Of a stretch of DNA of 64,000 nt, positions 1 to 10,212 are shown in pieces. The position numbers and the translations under genes were made by a program. Source of the DNA: Pseudomonas sp. K2I15 (GTDB lineage: Bacteria > Pseudomonadota > Gammaproteobacteria > Pseudomonadales > Pseudomonadaceae); NCBI RefSeq assembly GCF_002204795.1, contig NZ_NIXO01000011.1, positions 1 through 64,000 of the forward strand, in the 5' to 3' direction. The notes below the pieces were generated by a model. It saw only the letters and a list, made by a program, of their open reading frames with translations, was not told the DNA's origin and made no database searches. Positions within the stretch are counted from its first letter, which is position 1. Each line of letters begins with the position of its first letter.

Positions 1-38
1 ACCACTTGCGCTTCCGATCTCTCGTTAGCGGGGGGCGA

Positions 39-66
39 ATTCTACAGCGTTACACGCTGCTGTCAA
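39..66 (-). promoter_or_regulatory. Downstream rRNA-type promoter (P2)
   Basis: On the minus strand TTGACA (61-66) and TAGAAT (39-44) are separated by 16 bases. A GC-rich discriminator follows, as is typical of stringently controlled stable-RNA promoters. Transcription runs off the left edge. Confidence 0.7.
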
Positions 67-241
67 CACCTCTTTTTCTCCGCTTTCGACCGAGAAGATC
101 GAACCGTTAATAGGGCTAAACAACACGACCTTACTAACTCCTTCTGGGCTTCGATGATCTGAAGCAGCTCGCTGTCGAAACCTACATAACTCTTTGTTTA
201 CCAAGGAGTTTTCCGTTTCGACTGCGCCGGAAGTGGGGCAA

Positions 242-269
242 ATTATAGACTTCCAGAATCTGCCGTCAA
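242..269 (-). promoter_or_regulatory. Upstream rRNA-type promoter (P1)
   Basis: On the minus strand TTGACG (264-269) and a perfect TATAAT (242-247) are 16 bases apart. AT-rich sequence lies upstream. With the second promoter about 200 bases downstream this gives the tandem arrangement usual for rRNA operons. Confidence 0.7.
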
Positions 270-276
270 GGGTTAA

Positions 277-897
277 TTACGCTTTTGTTGCAGAAGATGG
301 TTTTTTAGCAATAAGACGGGGAATTCGGCGCATCACAGGCGGTACACGCAGGACCAGAAGCAGCGCCCCGATAGATGCATAGATAGCCCACTCCTTCAGA
401 TCAGCCCGCACGATCCACAACATATGCAGCAAACCAAGCCCGAGAATCACGTAAACCATGCGATGCAGTTTCTTCCAGCGCGCACCAAGGCGTCGCTGAC
501 TGTAGCGGTTGGAGGTTACCGCCAGCACCAATAGAGAAAGGAACCCCAGGGTCCCCACTATAATGTAGGGCCGCTTACGCAACTCTACACCCAGTTGGGA
601 CCAGTCCAACCCAAGGATAAACACGCAGTACGCCGCAAGATGCAATGCCACATATGCAAAGCACCACAACCCCAGTTGCCGCCGCACAGCAATCCACCCA
701 GCCCAACCACTGAGCTTCTGCAGCGGCGTCATGCCCAGAGTGATCAACAGCAGAATCAAGGTCCCAAGCCCAAGCCGATCCATCAGCACTTTCCCCGGGT
801 CAGGCCCGAGTGCAAAGCTCCAGGCCTCGTACAACCAGAACAGCGGCCACACCGCCGCGGCTATAAAGACGCCGATGCGCCAGATCGGGTAGCGCAT
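277..897 (-). CDS. msrQ: MsrQ, heme-binding membrane subunit of the MsrPQ methionine sulfoxide reductase
   Basis: This 206-residue inner-membrane protein is of the YedZ/MsrQ ferric-reductase-like family. It passes electrons from the quinone pool or flavin to periplasmic MsrP. Several hydrophobic helices are visible, with histidines in the membrane core (for example near VALHLAAY and KKLHRMVY) that suit heme ligation. The ATG at 897 overlaps the msrP stop by one base (TGATG), so the two genes are translationally coupled. A TTG one codon upstream is less likely. It is the last gene before the rRNA promoter region. Confidence 0.92.
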   Translation of the reverse strand: MRYPIWRIGVFIAAAVWPLFWLYEAWSFALGPDPGKVLMDRLGLGTLILLLITLGMTPLQKLSGWAGWIAVRRQLGLWCFAYVALHLAAYCVFILGLDWSQLGVELRKRPYIIVGTLGFLSLLVLAVTSNRYSQRRLGARWKKLHRMVYVILGLGLLHMLWIVRADLKEWAIYASIGALLLVLRVPPVMRRIPRLIAKKPSSATKA

Positions 898-1910
898 CAA
901 TAGTTCTTCCGCAGATCGAGGCCCGTATAAAGAGAGGCGACCTCATCAGAGTAGCCGTTGAACATTTGCGTCTCGCGCACATTGGGACTGAACAGCCCAC
1001 TGGGCAAGCGCCGCTCCCGCGCCTGGGTCCAGCGTGGGTGGTCGACGGTAGGGTTCACGTTCGCATAAAACCCATACTCACTCGCGGCAATGCTTTGCCA
1101 GGTGGTTTTCGGCTGCTCGCTGACCAGGCTGATGCGCACGATCGACTTGACACTCTTGAACCCATACTTCCAAGGCACCACCAACCGCAACGGCGCGCCA
1201 TTCTGGTTGGGCAGCTCCCGCCCATACATGCCTACCGCCAGGATCGCCAGGGGATTCATCGCCTCATCCAGTCGCAGCCCTTCGACATAAGGCCAATCAA
1301 TCAAGGCGAAGCTGGACCGCTGCCCCAGCATGCTCTTGGGATCCTGCAGGGTTTCAAAACGAATGTACTTGGCATTGGAGGTTGGCTCGACGTGCTTGAG
1401 CAATTCCGAAATAGGGAAACCTATCCATGGAATGACCATCGACCACGCCTCTACGCAGCGCAGACGATAGATTCGCTCTTCCAACTGATAGGGCTTCATG
1501 AAGTCTTCAAGCGCATAGCGCCCAGGCTTGGCGACCTCACCATCAATCACCACACTCCACGGTTCGGTCTTCAGAGAACCGGCATTGGCCGCAGGGTCGC
1601 CCTTGTCCGTACCGAACTCATAGAAGTTGTTGTAGTGAGTCGCGTCCTTGAACGGAGTGATCGCCTCATCCTTCACGGTAACCGCCTGCCATTTTGTGCC
1701 CGGCAGTTTTTCGGCAAACCATCCAGGCGCCTTGCCCGGTTCGACATCCGCGTAACGCGCAGCGTCATCCGCACTGGCCCAACGCGGCAAACTGCTGGCA
1801 GCTATGCCAGCAAGCGCACCACCGAGCAAGCTGCGGCGAGAGAAATAGAGGGATTCAGGCGTGACGTCGGATTCTTGGCAATCAGACGCTTTGGGAAACT
1901 TGATTAACAT
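897..1910 (-). CDS. msrP: MsrP, periplasmic molybdopterin methionine sulfoxide reductase catalytic subunit
   Basis: This 337-residue protein reduces oxidised methionine in periplasmic proteins. A twin-arginine signal (SRRSLLGG, about residues 24-31) precedes a hydrophobic run, so it is exported folded with its cofactor. The sulfite-oxidase fold is recognisable, and the cysteine in YRLRCVEAW is the expected molybdenum ligand. The ATG at 1910 is chosen because CGGAG lies about six bases upstream. The open frame extends further upstream but lacks family sequence. It is coupled to msrQ. Confidence 0.93.
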   Translation of the reverse strand: MLIKFPKASDCQESDVTPESLYFSRRSLLGGALAGIAASSLPRWASADDAARYADVEPGKAPGWFAEKLPGTKWQAVTVKDEAITPFKDATHYNNFYEFGTDKGDPAANAGSLKTEPWSVVIDGEVAKPGRYALEDFMKPYQLEERIYRLRCVEAWSMVIPWIGFPISELLKHVEPTSNAKYIRFETLQDPKSMLGQRSSFALIDWPYVEGLRLDEAMNPLAILAVGMYGRELPNQNGAPLRLVVPWKYGFKSVKSIVRISLVSEQPKTTWQSIAASEYGFYANVNPTVDHPRWTQARERRLPSGLFSPNVRETQMFNGYSDEVASLYTGLDLRKNY

Positions 1911-1974
1911 GGCAACTCCGCAGCTTTTGGAGAACAGATGCACCAATAGACTGCGGAGTATGGGGGAAATTACA

Positions 1975-2832
1975 TTAAGGCAACGTTTTGCGCTGACGAA
2001 GATGCAGCAAGTACTGCACCGGGCCCGACGCTGCATACACAAGGAACGCCAGCAGCAGGATTCGCGGCGGATCACTGAAGACCACGGCGAACACCAGCAC
2101 CACTGCCAGGATAGCCACAAACGGCACACGCCCCTTGAGGTCCAGCTCCTTGAAGCTGTTGTACTTGATGTTGCTGACCATCAGCATGCCGGCCGCCGCG
2201 ACCATCAAGGCCACCAGGAACGACATCCTGGAACCCTGAATGCCGTAATCGCTGAATGCCCAGACAATACCGGCCACTACACCTGCCGCAGCCGGACTTG
2301 CCAGGCCAATGAAGTAGCGCTTGTCGGCAGTCCCCACCTGGGTGTTGAACCGCGCCAGACGCAATGCCGCGCCCGCCACATAGATGAAGGCAACCATCCA
2401 GCCGACCTTGCCCATGTCACCCAGCGCCCAGGCAAATGCCAGCAACGCCGGCGCCACGCCAAAGGCAACCATGTCCGACAGCGAGTCGTACTCGGCGCCG
2501 AAGGCACTCTGGGTATTGGTCATACGCGCAACACGTCCATCCAGGCCATCAAGGACCATGGCGACGAAGATCGCAATCGCGGCAAAACCAAAGTACTTGC
2601 TGGCCCCGGCAGCATCGCCGGCAGCTAACGCGCTCTGGGCACTCATGGAATTGATGATGGAATAGAACCCTGCGAACAGGTTCGCAGTGGTGAACAGATT
2701 AGGCAGAAGATAGATACCACGATGCCGCACTTTACGGCCTTCAGCATCGTGCCCTTCTTCGACATGTTCATCGATCGGTAGCAGGCTTTCGGCGTCAGAG
2801 GCCTGGTTTGGCTCTTCGGGACGTTCGCTCAT
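1975..2832 (-). CDS. pssA: CDP-diacylglycerol-serine O-phosphatidyltransferase
   Basis: This enzyme makes phosphatidylserine from CDP-diacylglycerol and serine, the first committed step to phosphatidylethanolamine. The 285-residue protein has an acidic hydrophilic N-terminus (about residues 1-40). The CDP-alcohol phosphatidyltransferase motif is DGLDGRVAR followed by GAEYDSLSD, and several membrane helices follow. It is the integral-membrane PssA type, not the peripheral E. coli type. It sits between ilvC and msrP on the same strand, 64 bases upstream of msrP. Confidence 0.93.
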   Translation of the reverse strand: MSERPEEPNQASDAESLLPIDEHVEEGHDAEGRKVRHRGIYLLPNLFTTANLFAGFYSIINSMSAQSALAAGDAAGASKYFGFAAIAIFVAMVLDGLDGRVARMTNTQSAFGAEYDSLSDMVAFGVAPALLAFAWALGDMGKVGWMVAFIYVAGAALRLARFNTQVGTADKRYFIGLASPAAAGVVAGIVWAFSDYGIQGSRMSFLVALMVAAAGMLMVSNIKYNSFKELDLKGRVPFVAILAVVLVFAVVFSDPPRILLLAFLVYAASGPVQYLLHLRQRKTLP

Positions 2833-2933
2833 GGACTTTACCTTGCAACGGTGTGAAAAATTTCGACAGAAACTTGCGGCGAGTGTTCGCCCGCAAACGA
2901 TGCAGCTTTATACCAGAACCTGCCCCGCAAACG

Positions 2934-2958
2934 AAAAAACGCGGCCTAAGCCGCGTTT
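2934..2958 (-). terminator. Intrinsic terminator after ilvC
   Basis: A 9-bp stem (AAACGCGGC with GCCGCGTTT, loop of four) is followed on the minus strand by a run of T (complement of 2934-2939). It lies 18 bases after the ilvC stop and ends the ilvI-ilvH-ilvC unit. Confidence 0.85.
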
Positions 2959-2976
2959 CCCCTTGATACGTACGAC

Positions 2977-4002
<1,026 letters not shown>

Positions 4003-4039
4003 CTATATATCCAGGCCGTTAGGCCATTCACTAATTGGT

Positions 4040-4531
4040 TTAGATGCTGAGTACTTTGTCGCCACGAGCAATCCCGGTGACGCCACTGCGTACAGTTTCC
4101 AGAATCGAGGCCGTCCCGATCGACTGGATGAAGCTGTCCAGCTTGTCGCTTGTACCGGTCAATTGAACGGTATAAACGCTGGCGCTCACATCGACGATCT
4201 GCCCGCGATAAATGTCGGTAGTGCGCTTGATCTCGGCCCGTTGTGCACCCGTGGCCTTGACTTTAACCAGCATCAGCTCACGCTCGATGTGGGCACTTTC
4301 CGACAAGTCGACCAGCTTGACCACTTCGATCAGCTTGTTGAGGTTTTTGGTGATCTGCTCGATCACCTCATCATGGCCAACAGTGGTCAACGTCAGACGC
4401 GACAGAGTCGGGTCTTCGGTCGGCGCCACAGTCAGGCTTTCGATGTTGTAGTTGCGTTGCGAAAACAGACCGACCACACGTGACAGAGCACCCGGTTCGT
4501 TCTCCAGAAGCAGGGAGATAATGTGCCGCAT
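4040..4531 (-). CDS. ilvH: Acetolactate synthase small (regulatory) subunit
   Basis: This 163-residue regulatory subunit of acetohydroxyacid synthase confers valine feedback inhibition on the catalytic subunit. An ACT domain occupies the first 80 residues (MRHIISLLLENEPGALSRV), followed by the family's C-terminal domain. The ATG at 4531 is two bases after the ilvI stop and matches the family start. A longer in-frame start at 4561 would lie inside ilvI and is rejected. Some annotations call it ilvN. Confidence 0.95.
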   Translation of the reverse strand: MRHIISLLLENEPGALSRVVGLFSQRNYNIESLTVAPTEDPTLSRLTLTTVGHDEVIEQITKNLNKLIEVVKLVDLSESAHIERELMLVKVKATGAQRAEIKRTTDIYRGQIVDVSASVYTVQLTGTSDKLDSFIQSIGTASILETVRSGVTGIARGDKVLSI

Positions 4532-4533
4532 GA

Positions 4534-6258
4534 TTAGGTCCGCTCCGTCTTGTTCAGCCACATATCGCGCATGGAGCCGTCTTTGATCTGCATCGGGTAG
4601 ACGTGCTCACTGGTGTCGACCTGAATATCGAGGAACACCAGGCGGTCCTTCATGGCGAACGCCTCTTCCATCATCGGCTTCAAATCCTTCAGATCGGTGA
4701 TGCGCATGCCGACATGGCCATAGGCTTCAACCAACTTGACGAAATCTGGCAGGGATTCCATGTAGGAGTGCGAGTGACGACTGCCGTAACTCATGTCCTG
4801 CCACTGGCGAACCATGCCCAGCACACCGTTGTTCAGGCAGACGATCTTTACCGGCAAACCATATTGCAGGCAGGTCGATAGTTCCTGGATGTTCATCTGG
4901 ATACTGCCTTCGCCGGTGACGCACGCAACGTCGGTGTCCGGAAAGCTCAGCTTCACACCCATGGCCGCTGGAAAACCAAAGCCCATCGTGCCCAGGCCAC
5001 CGGAGTTGATCCAGCGGTTAGGCTTGTCGAACTTGTAGTACTGCGCCGCGAACATCTGGTGCTGCCCGACGTCGGAGGTCACAAAGGCATCGCCCTTGGT
5101 CACTTCGCACAGGGTTTCGATCACGGTTTGCGGCTTGATGACGCTGCCGTCGCCCTTGTCATAAGGGAACAGGCCGCGGTCACCGCGCCACTCGTCGATC
5201 TGCTTCCACCAGCTGGCAACGGAATCCTTGTTCGGGGCTTCGCCGATTTCCTTGAGCGCAGCGACCATTTCGGTCAGCACGCTTTCCACAGGACCTACGA
5301 TAGGCACGTCGGCCTTGATGGTCTTGGAGATGGACGCCGGGTCGATATCGATGTGGATGATCTTGGCATTCGGGCAGAATTTGCTCGCGCCATTGATCAC
5401 CCGGTCATCGAACCGCGCACCGACGGCGAGGATCACGTCAGCGTGGTGCATAGCCAGGTTGGCAGTGTAGCTGCCGTGCATGCCGAGCATGCCAACGAAC
5501 TGACGGTCCGAACCCGGGAACGCGCCGAGGCCCATCAAGGTGTTGGTCACCGGCAGGTTGAGCATCTTGGCCAGTTCGGTCAGCGGCGCAGAACCGCCAC
5601 CCAGAATCACGCCACCACCCGAGTAGAGCACTGGACGCTTGGCCGCCAGAAGCATCTCTGCCGCCTTGCGAATTTGCCCCGAGTGCCCGCGAACGGCCGG
5701 GCTGTAGGAACGCAGCTTGGCTTTCTTCGGGAAGATGTATTCGAATTTTTCGGCCGGGTTGGTCATGTCTTTCGGGATATCGACCACCACAGGACCCGGA
5801 CGACCGGACTGTGCGAGGTAGAACGCCTTTTTCATGACTTCCGGGATCTCCGAGGCATGCTTGATCATGAAGCTGTGTTTCACGATCGGCCGGGAAATAC
5901 CGATCATGTCGGTTTCCTGGAATGCATCGGTACCGACCATGGTGCTCGCCACCTGGCCAGAAATGATCACCATCGGGATGGAGTCCATATAAGCCGTCGC
6001 GATGCCGGTGATGGCATTGGTCGCGCCAGGGCCGGAAGTCACCAGTACCACACCGGCTTTACCGGTGGCACGGGCATAACCGTCAGCCATATGGGTAGCA
6101 GCTTGTTCGTGGCGAACCAGGATGTGGGTAACAGCCGGTTCCTTGAACAGTGCGTCGTAGACATGCAGCAGAGCACCGCCTGGGTACCCGTAGATATAGT
6201 CGACGCCTTCGTCACGCAAAAAGCGGACGAGCATCTCACCGCCAGATAAAAGCTCCAC
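4534..6258 (-). CDS. ilvI: Acetolactate synthase large (catalytic) subunit
   Basis: This thiamine-diphosphate enzyme joins pyruvate with pyruvate or 2-oxobutyrate, the first common step of branched-chain amino acid synthesis. The 574-residue protein has the usual order: N-terminal PYR domain ([14 protein letters not shown], with the catalytic glutamate in VRHEQAA), a central FAD-binding domain, and a C-terminal PP domain. GTG at 6258 is preferred because AGAGGTG ends six bases upstream and the length fits the family. GTG at 6267 would overlap that ribosome binding site. It heads ilvI-ilvH-ilvC. Confidence 0.95.
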   Translation of the reverse strand: MELLSGGEMLVRFLRDEGVDYIYGYPGGALLHVYDALFKEPAVTHILVRHEQAATHMADGYARATGKAGVVLVTSGPGATNAITGIATAYMDSIPMVIISGQVASTMVGTDAFQETDMIGISRPIVKHSFMIKHASEIPEVMKKAFYLAQSGRPGPVVVDIPKDMTNPAEKFEYIFPKKAKLRSYSPAVRGHSGQIRKAAEMLLAAKRPVLYSGGGVILGGGSAPLTELAKMLNLPVTNTLMGLGAFPGSDRQFVGMLGMHGSYTANLAMHHADVILAVGARFDDRVINGASKFCPNAKIIHIDIDPASISKTIKADVPIVGPVESVLTEMVAALKEIGEAPNKDSVASWWKQIDEWRGDRGLFPYDKGDGSVIKPQTVIETLCEVTKGDAFVTSDVGQHQMFAAQYYKFDKPNRWINSGGLGTMGFGFPAAMGVKLSFPDTDVACVTGEGSIQMNIQELSTCLQYGLPVKIVCLNNGVLGMVRQWQDMSYGSRHSHSYMESLPDFVKLVEAYGHVGMRITDLKDLKPMMEEAFAMKDRLVFLDIQVDTSEHVYPMQIKDGSMRDMWLNKTERT

Positions 6259-6356
6259 GTTGTTCACCTCTAAAACGCCAGAATACCGTCCGTTAAAAAC
6301 CGACGGGTCTTAATAGGTTTACTTCTCAGCAGAGCATGAGCGACGGTGGTCGCCGA

Positions 6357-6473
6357 CTACGTCAGCACTGACTGAGCAAGTATTGGGAGCGTCCCAAGTG
6401 TTGCGGGATTTTCCCACCCAGCGCGAGGTAACGCGTTGCGGGTGTAACAGGTCGGCGCGGGTGTGCGCCTCAT
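6357..6473 (-). CDS. Possible leader peptide of the ilv operon (38 codons)
   Basis: The ORF starts ATG at 6473 and ends TAG at 6357, about 100 bases before ilvI. Its C-terminal part, LGTLPILAQSVLT, is rich in Leu, Ile and Val. It uses CTT twice and ATA once, both uncommon in this GC-rich genome. That is the composition expected of an attenuation leader. However, I see no convincing ribosome binding site, and the hairpin TTGGGACGCTCCCAA lies within the ORF. It could be a chance ORF. Confidence 0.25.
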   Translation of the reverse strand: MRRTPAPTCYTRNALPRAGWENPATLGTLPILAQSVLT

Positions 6474-6662
6474 GATCTGCCGAGTGGGTCTGCTTCTGGC
6501 AGTCCCTCTACAGCGGACTTTGGATTCTTCTGTTTCAGCCTCTCCAAGTCAAGCAATAATTGCGCTTTTTTCCAACTAAGCGCATGAGAACGTAGAAGAA
6601 AGGGGCTTGAGGAGGGATAAAACTCGCCTGAATGGCGCAAAGCGGTAGAAATATGCGCAAGA

Positions 6663-6682
6663 CTGCCGGAAAAACCGGCAGC
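6663..6682 (-). terminator. Weak hairpin after the YqcC gene
   Basis: A perfect 7-bp stem CTGCCGG/CCGGCAG with a five-base loop begins seven bases after the gene stop. Only a poor T tract follows on the minus strand, so termination may be inefficient. Confidence 0.5.
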
Positions 6683-6689
6683 CAGGCAA

Positions 6690-7019
6690 TTAACGAGCGT
6701 CGACGATCAGTTGATCGAACTTTTTCAGCGCGGTCCGCAGGCCGAGGCTCTCTAGAGGCCGATCGGCGTAAACCATCTCGGCCATCTCCAGAATCCCCGA
6801 CGCATTGGGCAATGGCAGGTCCTGCTCAAGGATTTGCTTCATCCGTGTCAGGAAGATCCATTGCAGCCACTGGTGAAAGTCCAGGGTGTCGACGGAAAAG
6901 GGTTCAACGCTGCTCAAGGCTTCGGCACTGGGGGACACTTCGTCCCACCAGCCCTGCAAGCGCAGTTCGCGCTCGATCAACAACAACTGTTCGGCAATCG
7001 CCGGAAAGCGTGCATCCAT
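6690..7019 (-). CDS. YqcC family protein (DUF446)
   Basis: This 109-residue soluble protein is of the YqcC/DUF446 family. It is recognised by the tryptophan-rich core (QGWWDEVSPS and DFHQWLQWIFLTRM). The biochemical role is unknown to me; in enterobacteria the family often sits beside the tRNA pseudouridine synthase truC. The ATG at 7019 overlaps the lipoprotein gene stop by one base (TGATG), so it ends the mrcB-lipoprotein-yqcC operon. The longer reading frame upstream overlaps the lipoprotein gene and is rejected. Confidence 0.85.
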   Translation of the reverse strand: MDARFPAIAEQLLLIERELRLQGWWDEVSPSAEALSSVEPFSVDTLDFHQWLQWIFLTRMKQILEQDLPLPNASGILEMAEMVYADRPLESLGLRTALKKFDQLIVDAR

Positions 7020-7753
7020 CAGAGGCTGACCTTGGCTTTTTGGCGAGCCTGGGCTGCGCCGGCAGCATCGCCCTGCTTCTCGCGGGCATCGCCGATCAAG
7101 CTCCACAGGCTCGCCTGCAGATCAGGACGGCCGTTGGCCAGGGTCAGGCCACGGCGGGCAAATTGTTCAGCTTGCGGGGCATCGCCTTGAGCCATGCGAA
7201 CCTGGGCCAGACGGTAAAGCACCTGCGGCTCACGAGGCGCCACGCGCTGGGCGCGTTCGAGGCTCGACGATGCACCGTTCAAGTCGCCGCCCGATTGCTG
7301 CTGCTGGGCAGTGGTGAGCAATGCCAGCACCGGGCCATCCAACTGCTCATCGGCCGACAAGCCACCGGCGCTGCTGGCGGGCGGAATCCCGCTCGGCGTC
7401 GATGGCATGTTGTAGGTGCCCTGGTTGATCGGTGCCGATTGAATCGGCGTGGAGTCGATCGGGCCCGAGGTGCTCGGGCCTGGGGTCCACGGCTGAGTAC
7501 TGATCGGTGCCGAGGTAGCGGCACCACCGCCCGGAATCATCACCACGACACCCGAATCCTGAGGCACAGCTTGCGCCTGAGCCTGGGCTGGACGCTTGGT
7601 GACGGTTTGACGGAAGCCGCCATTGGCCGAGATCCGGTCGTTGTTGGACACCGTGGTACTGGAGTCCACCACCGGGATAGAACCCCGCTCCACGCTGGCG
7701 CAACCACCGAGCAATGCCAAAACTGTAATAGCTGGAATCAACAACTTGTTCAC
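7019..7753 (-). CDS. lpoP: TPR lipoprotein, probable PBP1B activator (LpoP-like)
   Basis: This 244-residue lipoprotein has a signal peptide ending in the lipobox LLGGC (cysteine about residue 18). A proline- and serine-rich linker (to about 140) leads into tetratricopeptide-like repeats at the C-terminus (for example LYRLAQVRMAQGDAPQAEQF). It lies 16 bases after mrcB in the same operon. In P. aeruginosa a TPR lipoprotein, LpoP, activates PBP1B from the outer membrane. This gene has the right architecture and context, but its identity with LpoP is inferred. Confidence 0.8.
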   Translation of the reverse strand: MNKLLIPAITVLALLGGCASVERGSIPVVDSSTTVSNNDRISANGGFRQTVTKRPAQAQAQAVPQDSGVVVMIPGGGAATSAPISTQPWTPGPSTSGPIDSTPIQSAPINQGTYNMPSTPSGIPPASSAGGLSADEQLDGPVLALLTTAQQQQSGGDLNGASSSLERAQRVAPREPQVLYRLAQVRMAQGDAPQAEQFARRGLTLANGRPDLQASLWSLIGDAREKQGDAAGAAQARQKAKVSL

Positions 7754-7769
7754 GTGAAACCCTCTTTGC

Positions 7770-10094
7770 TTAATTCATCCAGCCCTTGACCCAATCCATC
7801 ACCGATTCAGCACTGGCAGGCGCACTGGCGCCGCATGCTGCACCGGGTGGTGGTTCGCTGCCGCGAATATACGGCATCTGCACCGCGCCCGGACAGTTGG
7901 CATCGGAGCCCTGGCCGGTATGCGGATCGATCCAGGCCTGAACGATATTGTCCGGCTGCGGCATGTTCAGCGGCAGTGGATCGGCCTTCTTCATGAAACT
8001 GGTCCAGACCTGCAATGCGCCGGTGGCACCGGTAAACGGCGTCTTGCCGTTGTCATCGCGCCCCAGCCAGACCACCGCCAGCAGGTCCTGGCTGAAACCT
8101 GCGAACCAGCTGTCCCGCGAATCGTTACTGGTACCGCTCTTGCCCGCCAGTGTCAGATTGGCAGGCAGGACGTTGTAGGCAGAGCGCCCGGTACCTTCAC
8201 GCATCACGCGCTGCATGGCGTTCTGGATCAGGTAGATCGAGGCCGGGTCAAAACGCTGCTGAATCTGGAACGGATAACGCTTGAGCGGTTCGCCTTCGGC
8301 CGTCAACACGCTACGGATCCCGCGCATCGGCGTATTGAAACCACCGTTGGCCAAGGTCTGGTACATGGTCGCCACTTCCATCGGGCTCATCGCACCCGCG
8401 CCCAGCAGCATCGACGGGAACGCCGGGAACTCGCGAGTGATGCCCAACCGGCCGAGCGTCTTGAGAACATTCGGCACGCCGAGTTCAAGGCCGAGACGGG
8501 AAGTCGAGATGTTGTAGGAATGCGCCAAGCCCTGGTACAGGAAAATCGTACCGTGGGAGCGACGATCAAAGTTATGCGGCGTCCACATCTGGCCATCGGC
8601 ACCTTTGACCGACAGCGGGTCATCGGACAGCCAACTGGTCAGGGTGTACTTGCTCGGTTTTTCCAGCGCAGTCAGGTACACCGCCGGCTTGACCAGCGAG
8701 CCAATCGGCCGCACCGCGTCCAGCGCGCGGTTGAACCCGGCAAAGCTGGCCTGGCGACTGCCGATCATGGCCTGGACTTCACCGGTTTCCGGGTTGGTCA
8801 CCACCATCGCGGCCTCAACGTCGTCGGAGCCTTTACGGCCCGCCAGGCGCTTGAAGGTGTCGTTGACCGAGGCTTCGGCTTTCATCTGCAGGATCGGGTC
8901 GAAACTGGTGAAGATCCGCAGGCCTTCTTCGGTCAGGTCTTCGTCGCGGTAGTCTTCACGCAATTGGCGCTTGACCAGGTCGATGAAGCCCGGGAAGGAG
9001 CTGTCGGCAAGCTTGCCGCGCGTGGTCACACCCAGTGGCATTTTCTTCGCGGCAGCGACTTGCTCCGCAGTGGCGACACCTTGCTGCTCAAGTACATCGA
9101 GCACCAGGTTACGCCGCTCCAGCGCACGCTCCGGGTTGCGGCGCGGGTTGTAGTAGGACGGGCCCTTGACCATGCCCACCAGCAACGCCACCTGGTGCAG
9201 CTTCAGCTCGGACAGCGGCTGGCCAAAGAAGAACTGGCTGGCCAGACCGAAACCGTGCACCGCACGCTGGCCGTCCTGGCCGACGAACACTTCATTGAGG
9301 TACGCCTCAAGAATTTCCTGCTTGCTGTAATGCAGCTCCAGCAGCATCGCCATCATGGCTTCGGTGAGTTTACGGGTCAGGCTGCGTTCGTTGGTCAGGT
9401 AGAAGTTCTTGACCAGTTGTTGCGTCAGCGTACTGCCGCCCTGGGTCATCTTGCCGCCGGAGGTATTGACCCAGATGGCTCGCGCGATGGACTTGGGCGA
9501 CACGCCCCAGTGACTGTAGAAGTCCCGATCTTCCACTGCAATCAGGGTATCCAGCAGGTAAGGCGGCACCTGATCGATCTTGATCAGGATGCGGTCTTCC
9601 AGGTTTTTAGGATAAATCCCACCGATCATTAAGGGTTCCAGGCGCACCACCGGCAGCTTCGAGCCGTTGAGCGAGGACAATTCGGCCACATAGTCGCCAG
9701 AGAAGCGCACGCGCACGGGCTGGGGTTTTTCCAGGCCTTCATAGAACTGGAAGCCACGGGTGTTCAAGTCGACGGTGTTGCCGGTGACGGCTGCAGCGCC
9801 GGGGCCATTGCTCACGGCTTCGCGGCGATAGCCCAGGGCGTCGAGCTCGGTGAGGAAGTCATCCTTGCTCAGCTTCTGGCCGGTGAACAGTTCCAGCGGG
9901 CGTGCGTAGACCTTGGCCGGAATGGTCCAGCGCTTGCCGGAGAACTTCTCCTGGACCACGGCATCGAGGTAAACCGCGAAGCCGGCGATCACTACAAGCC
10001 CCACGAGGCCGAGCTTAAGCGCCCAGCCCAGCCAGGGGCGCAGGCCGCGGGAAGGAGGTTTTTTACGGGAACGGGGAGATCGGGTACGAGTCAT
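7770..10094 (-). CDS. mrcB: Penicillin-binding protein 1B (bifunctional glycosyltransferase/transpeptidase)
   Basis: This inner-membrane class A PBP polymerises and cross-links peptidoglycan. The 774-residue protein has a basic cytoplasmic tail, one membrane anchor (about 22-45) and a UB2H-like segment (about 60-150). The GT51 domain carries catalytic Glu188 in EDRDFYSHWG and the GGSTLTQQL motif. The transpeptidase domain shows active-site Ser466 in SLVK, SYN at 526-528 and KSGT at 652-655. It is the first gene of the operon with the TPR lipoprotein and YqcC genes. Confidence 0.96.
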   Translation of the reverse strand: MTRTRSPRSRKKPPSRGLRPWLGWALKLGLVGLVVIAGFAVYLDAVVQEKFSGKRWTIPAKVYARPLELFTGQKLSKDDFLTELDALGYRREAVSNGPGAAAVTGNTVDLNTRGFQFYEGLEKPQPVRVRFSGDYVAELSSLNGSKLPVVRLEPLMIGGIYPKNLEDRILIKIDQVPPYLLDTLIAVEDRDFYSHWGVSPKSIARAIWVNTSGGKMTQGGSTLTQQLVKNFYLTNERSLTRKLTEAMMAMLLELHYSKQEILEAYLNEVFVGQDGQRAVHGFGLASQFFFGQPLSELKLHQVALLVGMVKGPSYYNPRRNPERALERRNLVLDVLEQQGVATAEQVAAAKKMPLGVTTRGKLADSSFPGFIDLVKRQLREDYRDEDLTEEGLRIFTSFDPILQMKAEASVNDTFKRLAGRKGSDDVEAAMVVTNPETGEVQAMIGSRQASFAGFNRALDAVRPIGSLVKPAVYLTALEKPSKYTLTSWLSDDPLSVKGADGQMWTPHNFDRRSHGTIFLYQGLAHSYNISTSRLGLELGVPNVLKTLGRLGITREFPAFPSMLLGAGAMSPMEVATMYQTLANGGFNTPMRGIRSVLTAEGEPLKRYPFQIQQRFDPASIYLIQNAMQRVMREGTGRSAYNVLPANLTLAGKSGTSNDSRDSWFAGFSQDLLAVVWLGRDDNGKTPFTGATGALQVWTSFMKKADPLPLNMPQPDNIVQAWIDPHTGQGSDANCPGAVQMPYIRGSEPPPGAACGASAPASAESVMDWVKGWMN

Positions 10095-10146
10095 GGCGGC
10101 GGATTATACGCACTTTATTGATGACCAACATGAGCCGGACAGCGGT

Positions 10147-10174
10147 TTGCACGACCGTCTGTAGCAGCCATAAT
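10147..10174 (+). promoter_or_regulatory. Sigma70-type promoter of the phosphotransferase/ATPase gene
   Basis: TTGCAC (10147-10152) and CATAAT (10169-10174) are 16 bases apart in the 118-base divergent gap with mrcB. The start site would be about 30 bases before the GTG at 10213. Confidence 0.5.
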
Positions 10175-10212
10175 GCCCGCCATGAATTTTCCCAGACTCT
10201 GAAGGATCGCCC

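Larger units (their letters stand above)
1..276 (-). other. Promoter and leader region of an rRNA operon lying off the left edge
   Basis: No protein gene is supported here. Read leftward, the stretch holds two sigma70 promoters, each followed by a GC-rich start region. The last bases resemble, from memory, the leader that precedes 16S rRNA in pseudomonads. In P. aeruginosa an rRNA operon lies beside the msrQ orthologue, so the 16S gene is expected just outside the window. No rRNA body is visible, so the operon is inferred from promoters and synteny. Confidence 0.65.
6259..6689 (-). other. Long ilvI leader region
   Basis: About 430 bases separate ilvI from the upstream YqcC gene. On the minus strand it holds a possible promoter (TTGACT, then AAGAAT after 17 bases, near 6530-6555), a 38-codon ORF (6357-6473), and short hairpins including TTGGGA-CGC-TCCCAA near 6382-6396. 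No clear intrinsic terminator lies before ilvI. The arrangement suggests leader-mediated control but does not prove it. Confidence 0.4.

Noticed and set aside
1..20. Illumina adapter remnant at the left edge (CTTCCGATCT)
   Set aside because: The reverse complement AGATCGGAAGCGCAAG diverges from the adapter after AGATCGGAAG. It also matches my memory of the natural Pseudomonas rRNA leader, next to real rRNA promoters.
194..382. 62-codon ORF spanning the rRNA promoter and msrQ end
   Set aside because: It overlaps the promoter P1 and the msrQ 3' end and has no family resemblance.
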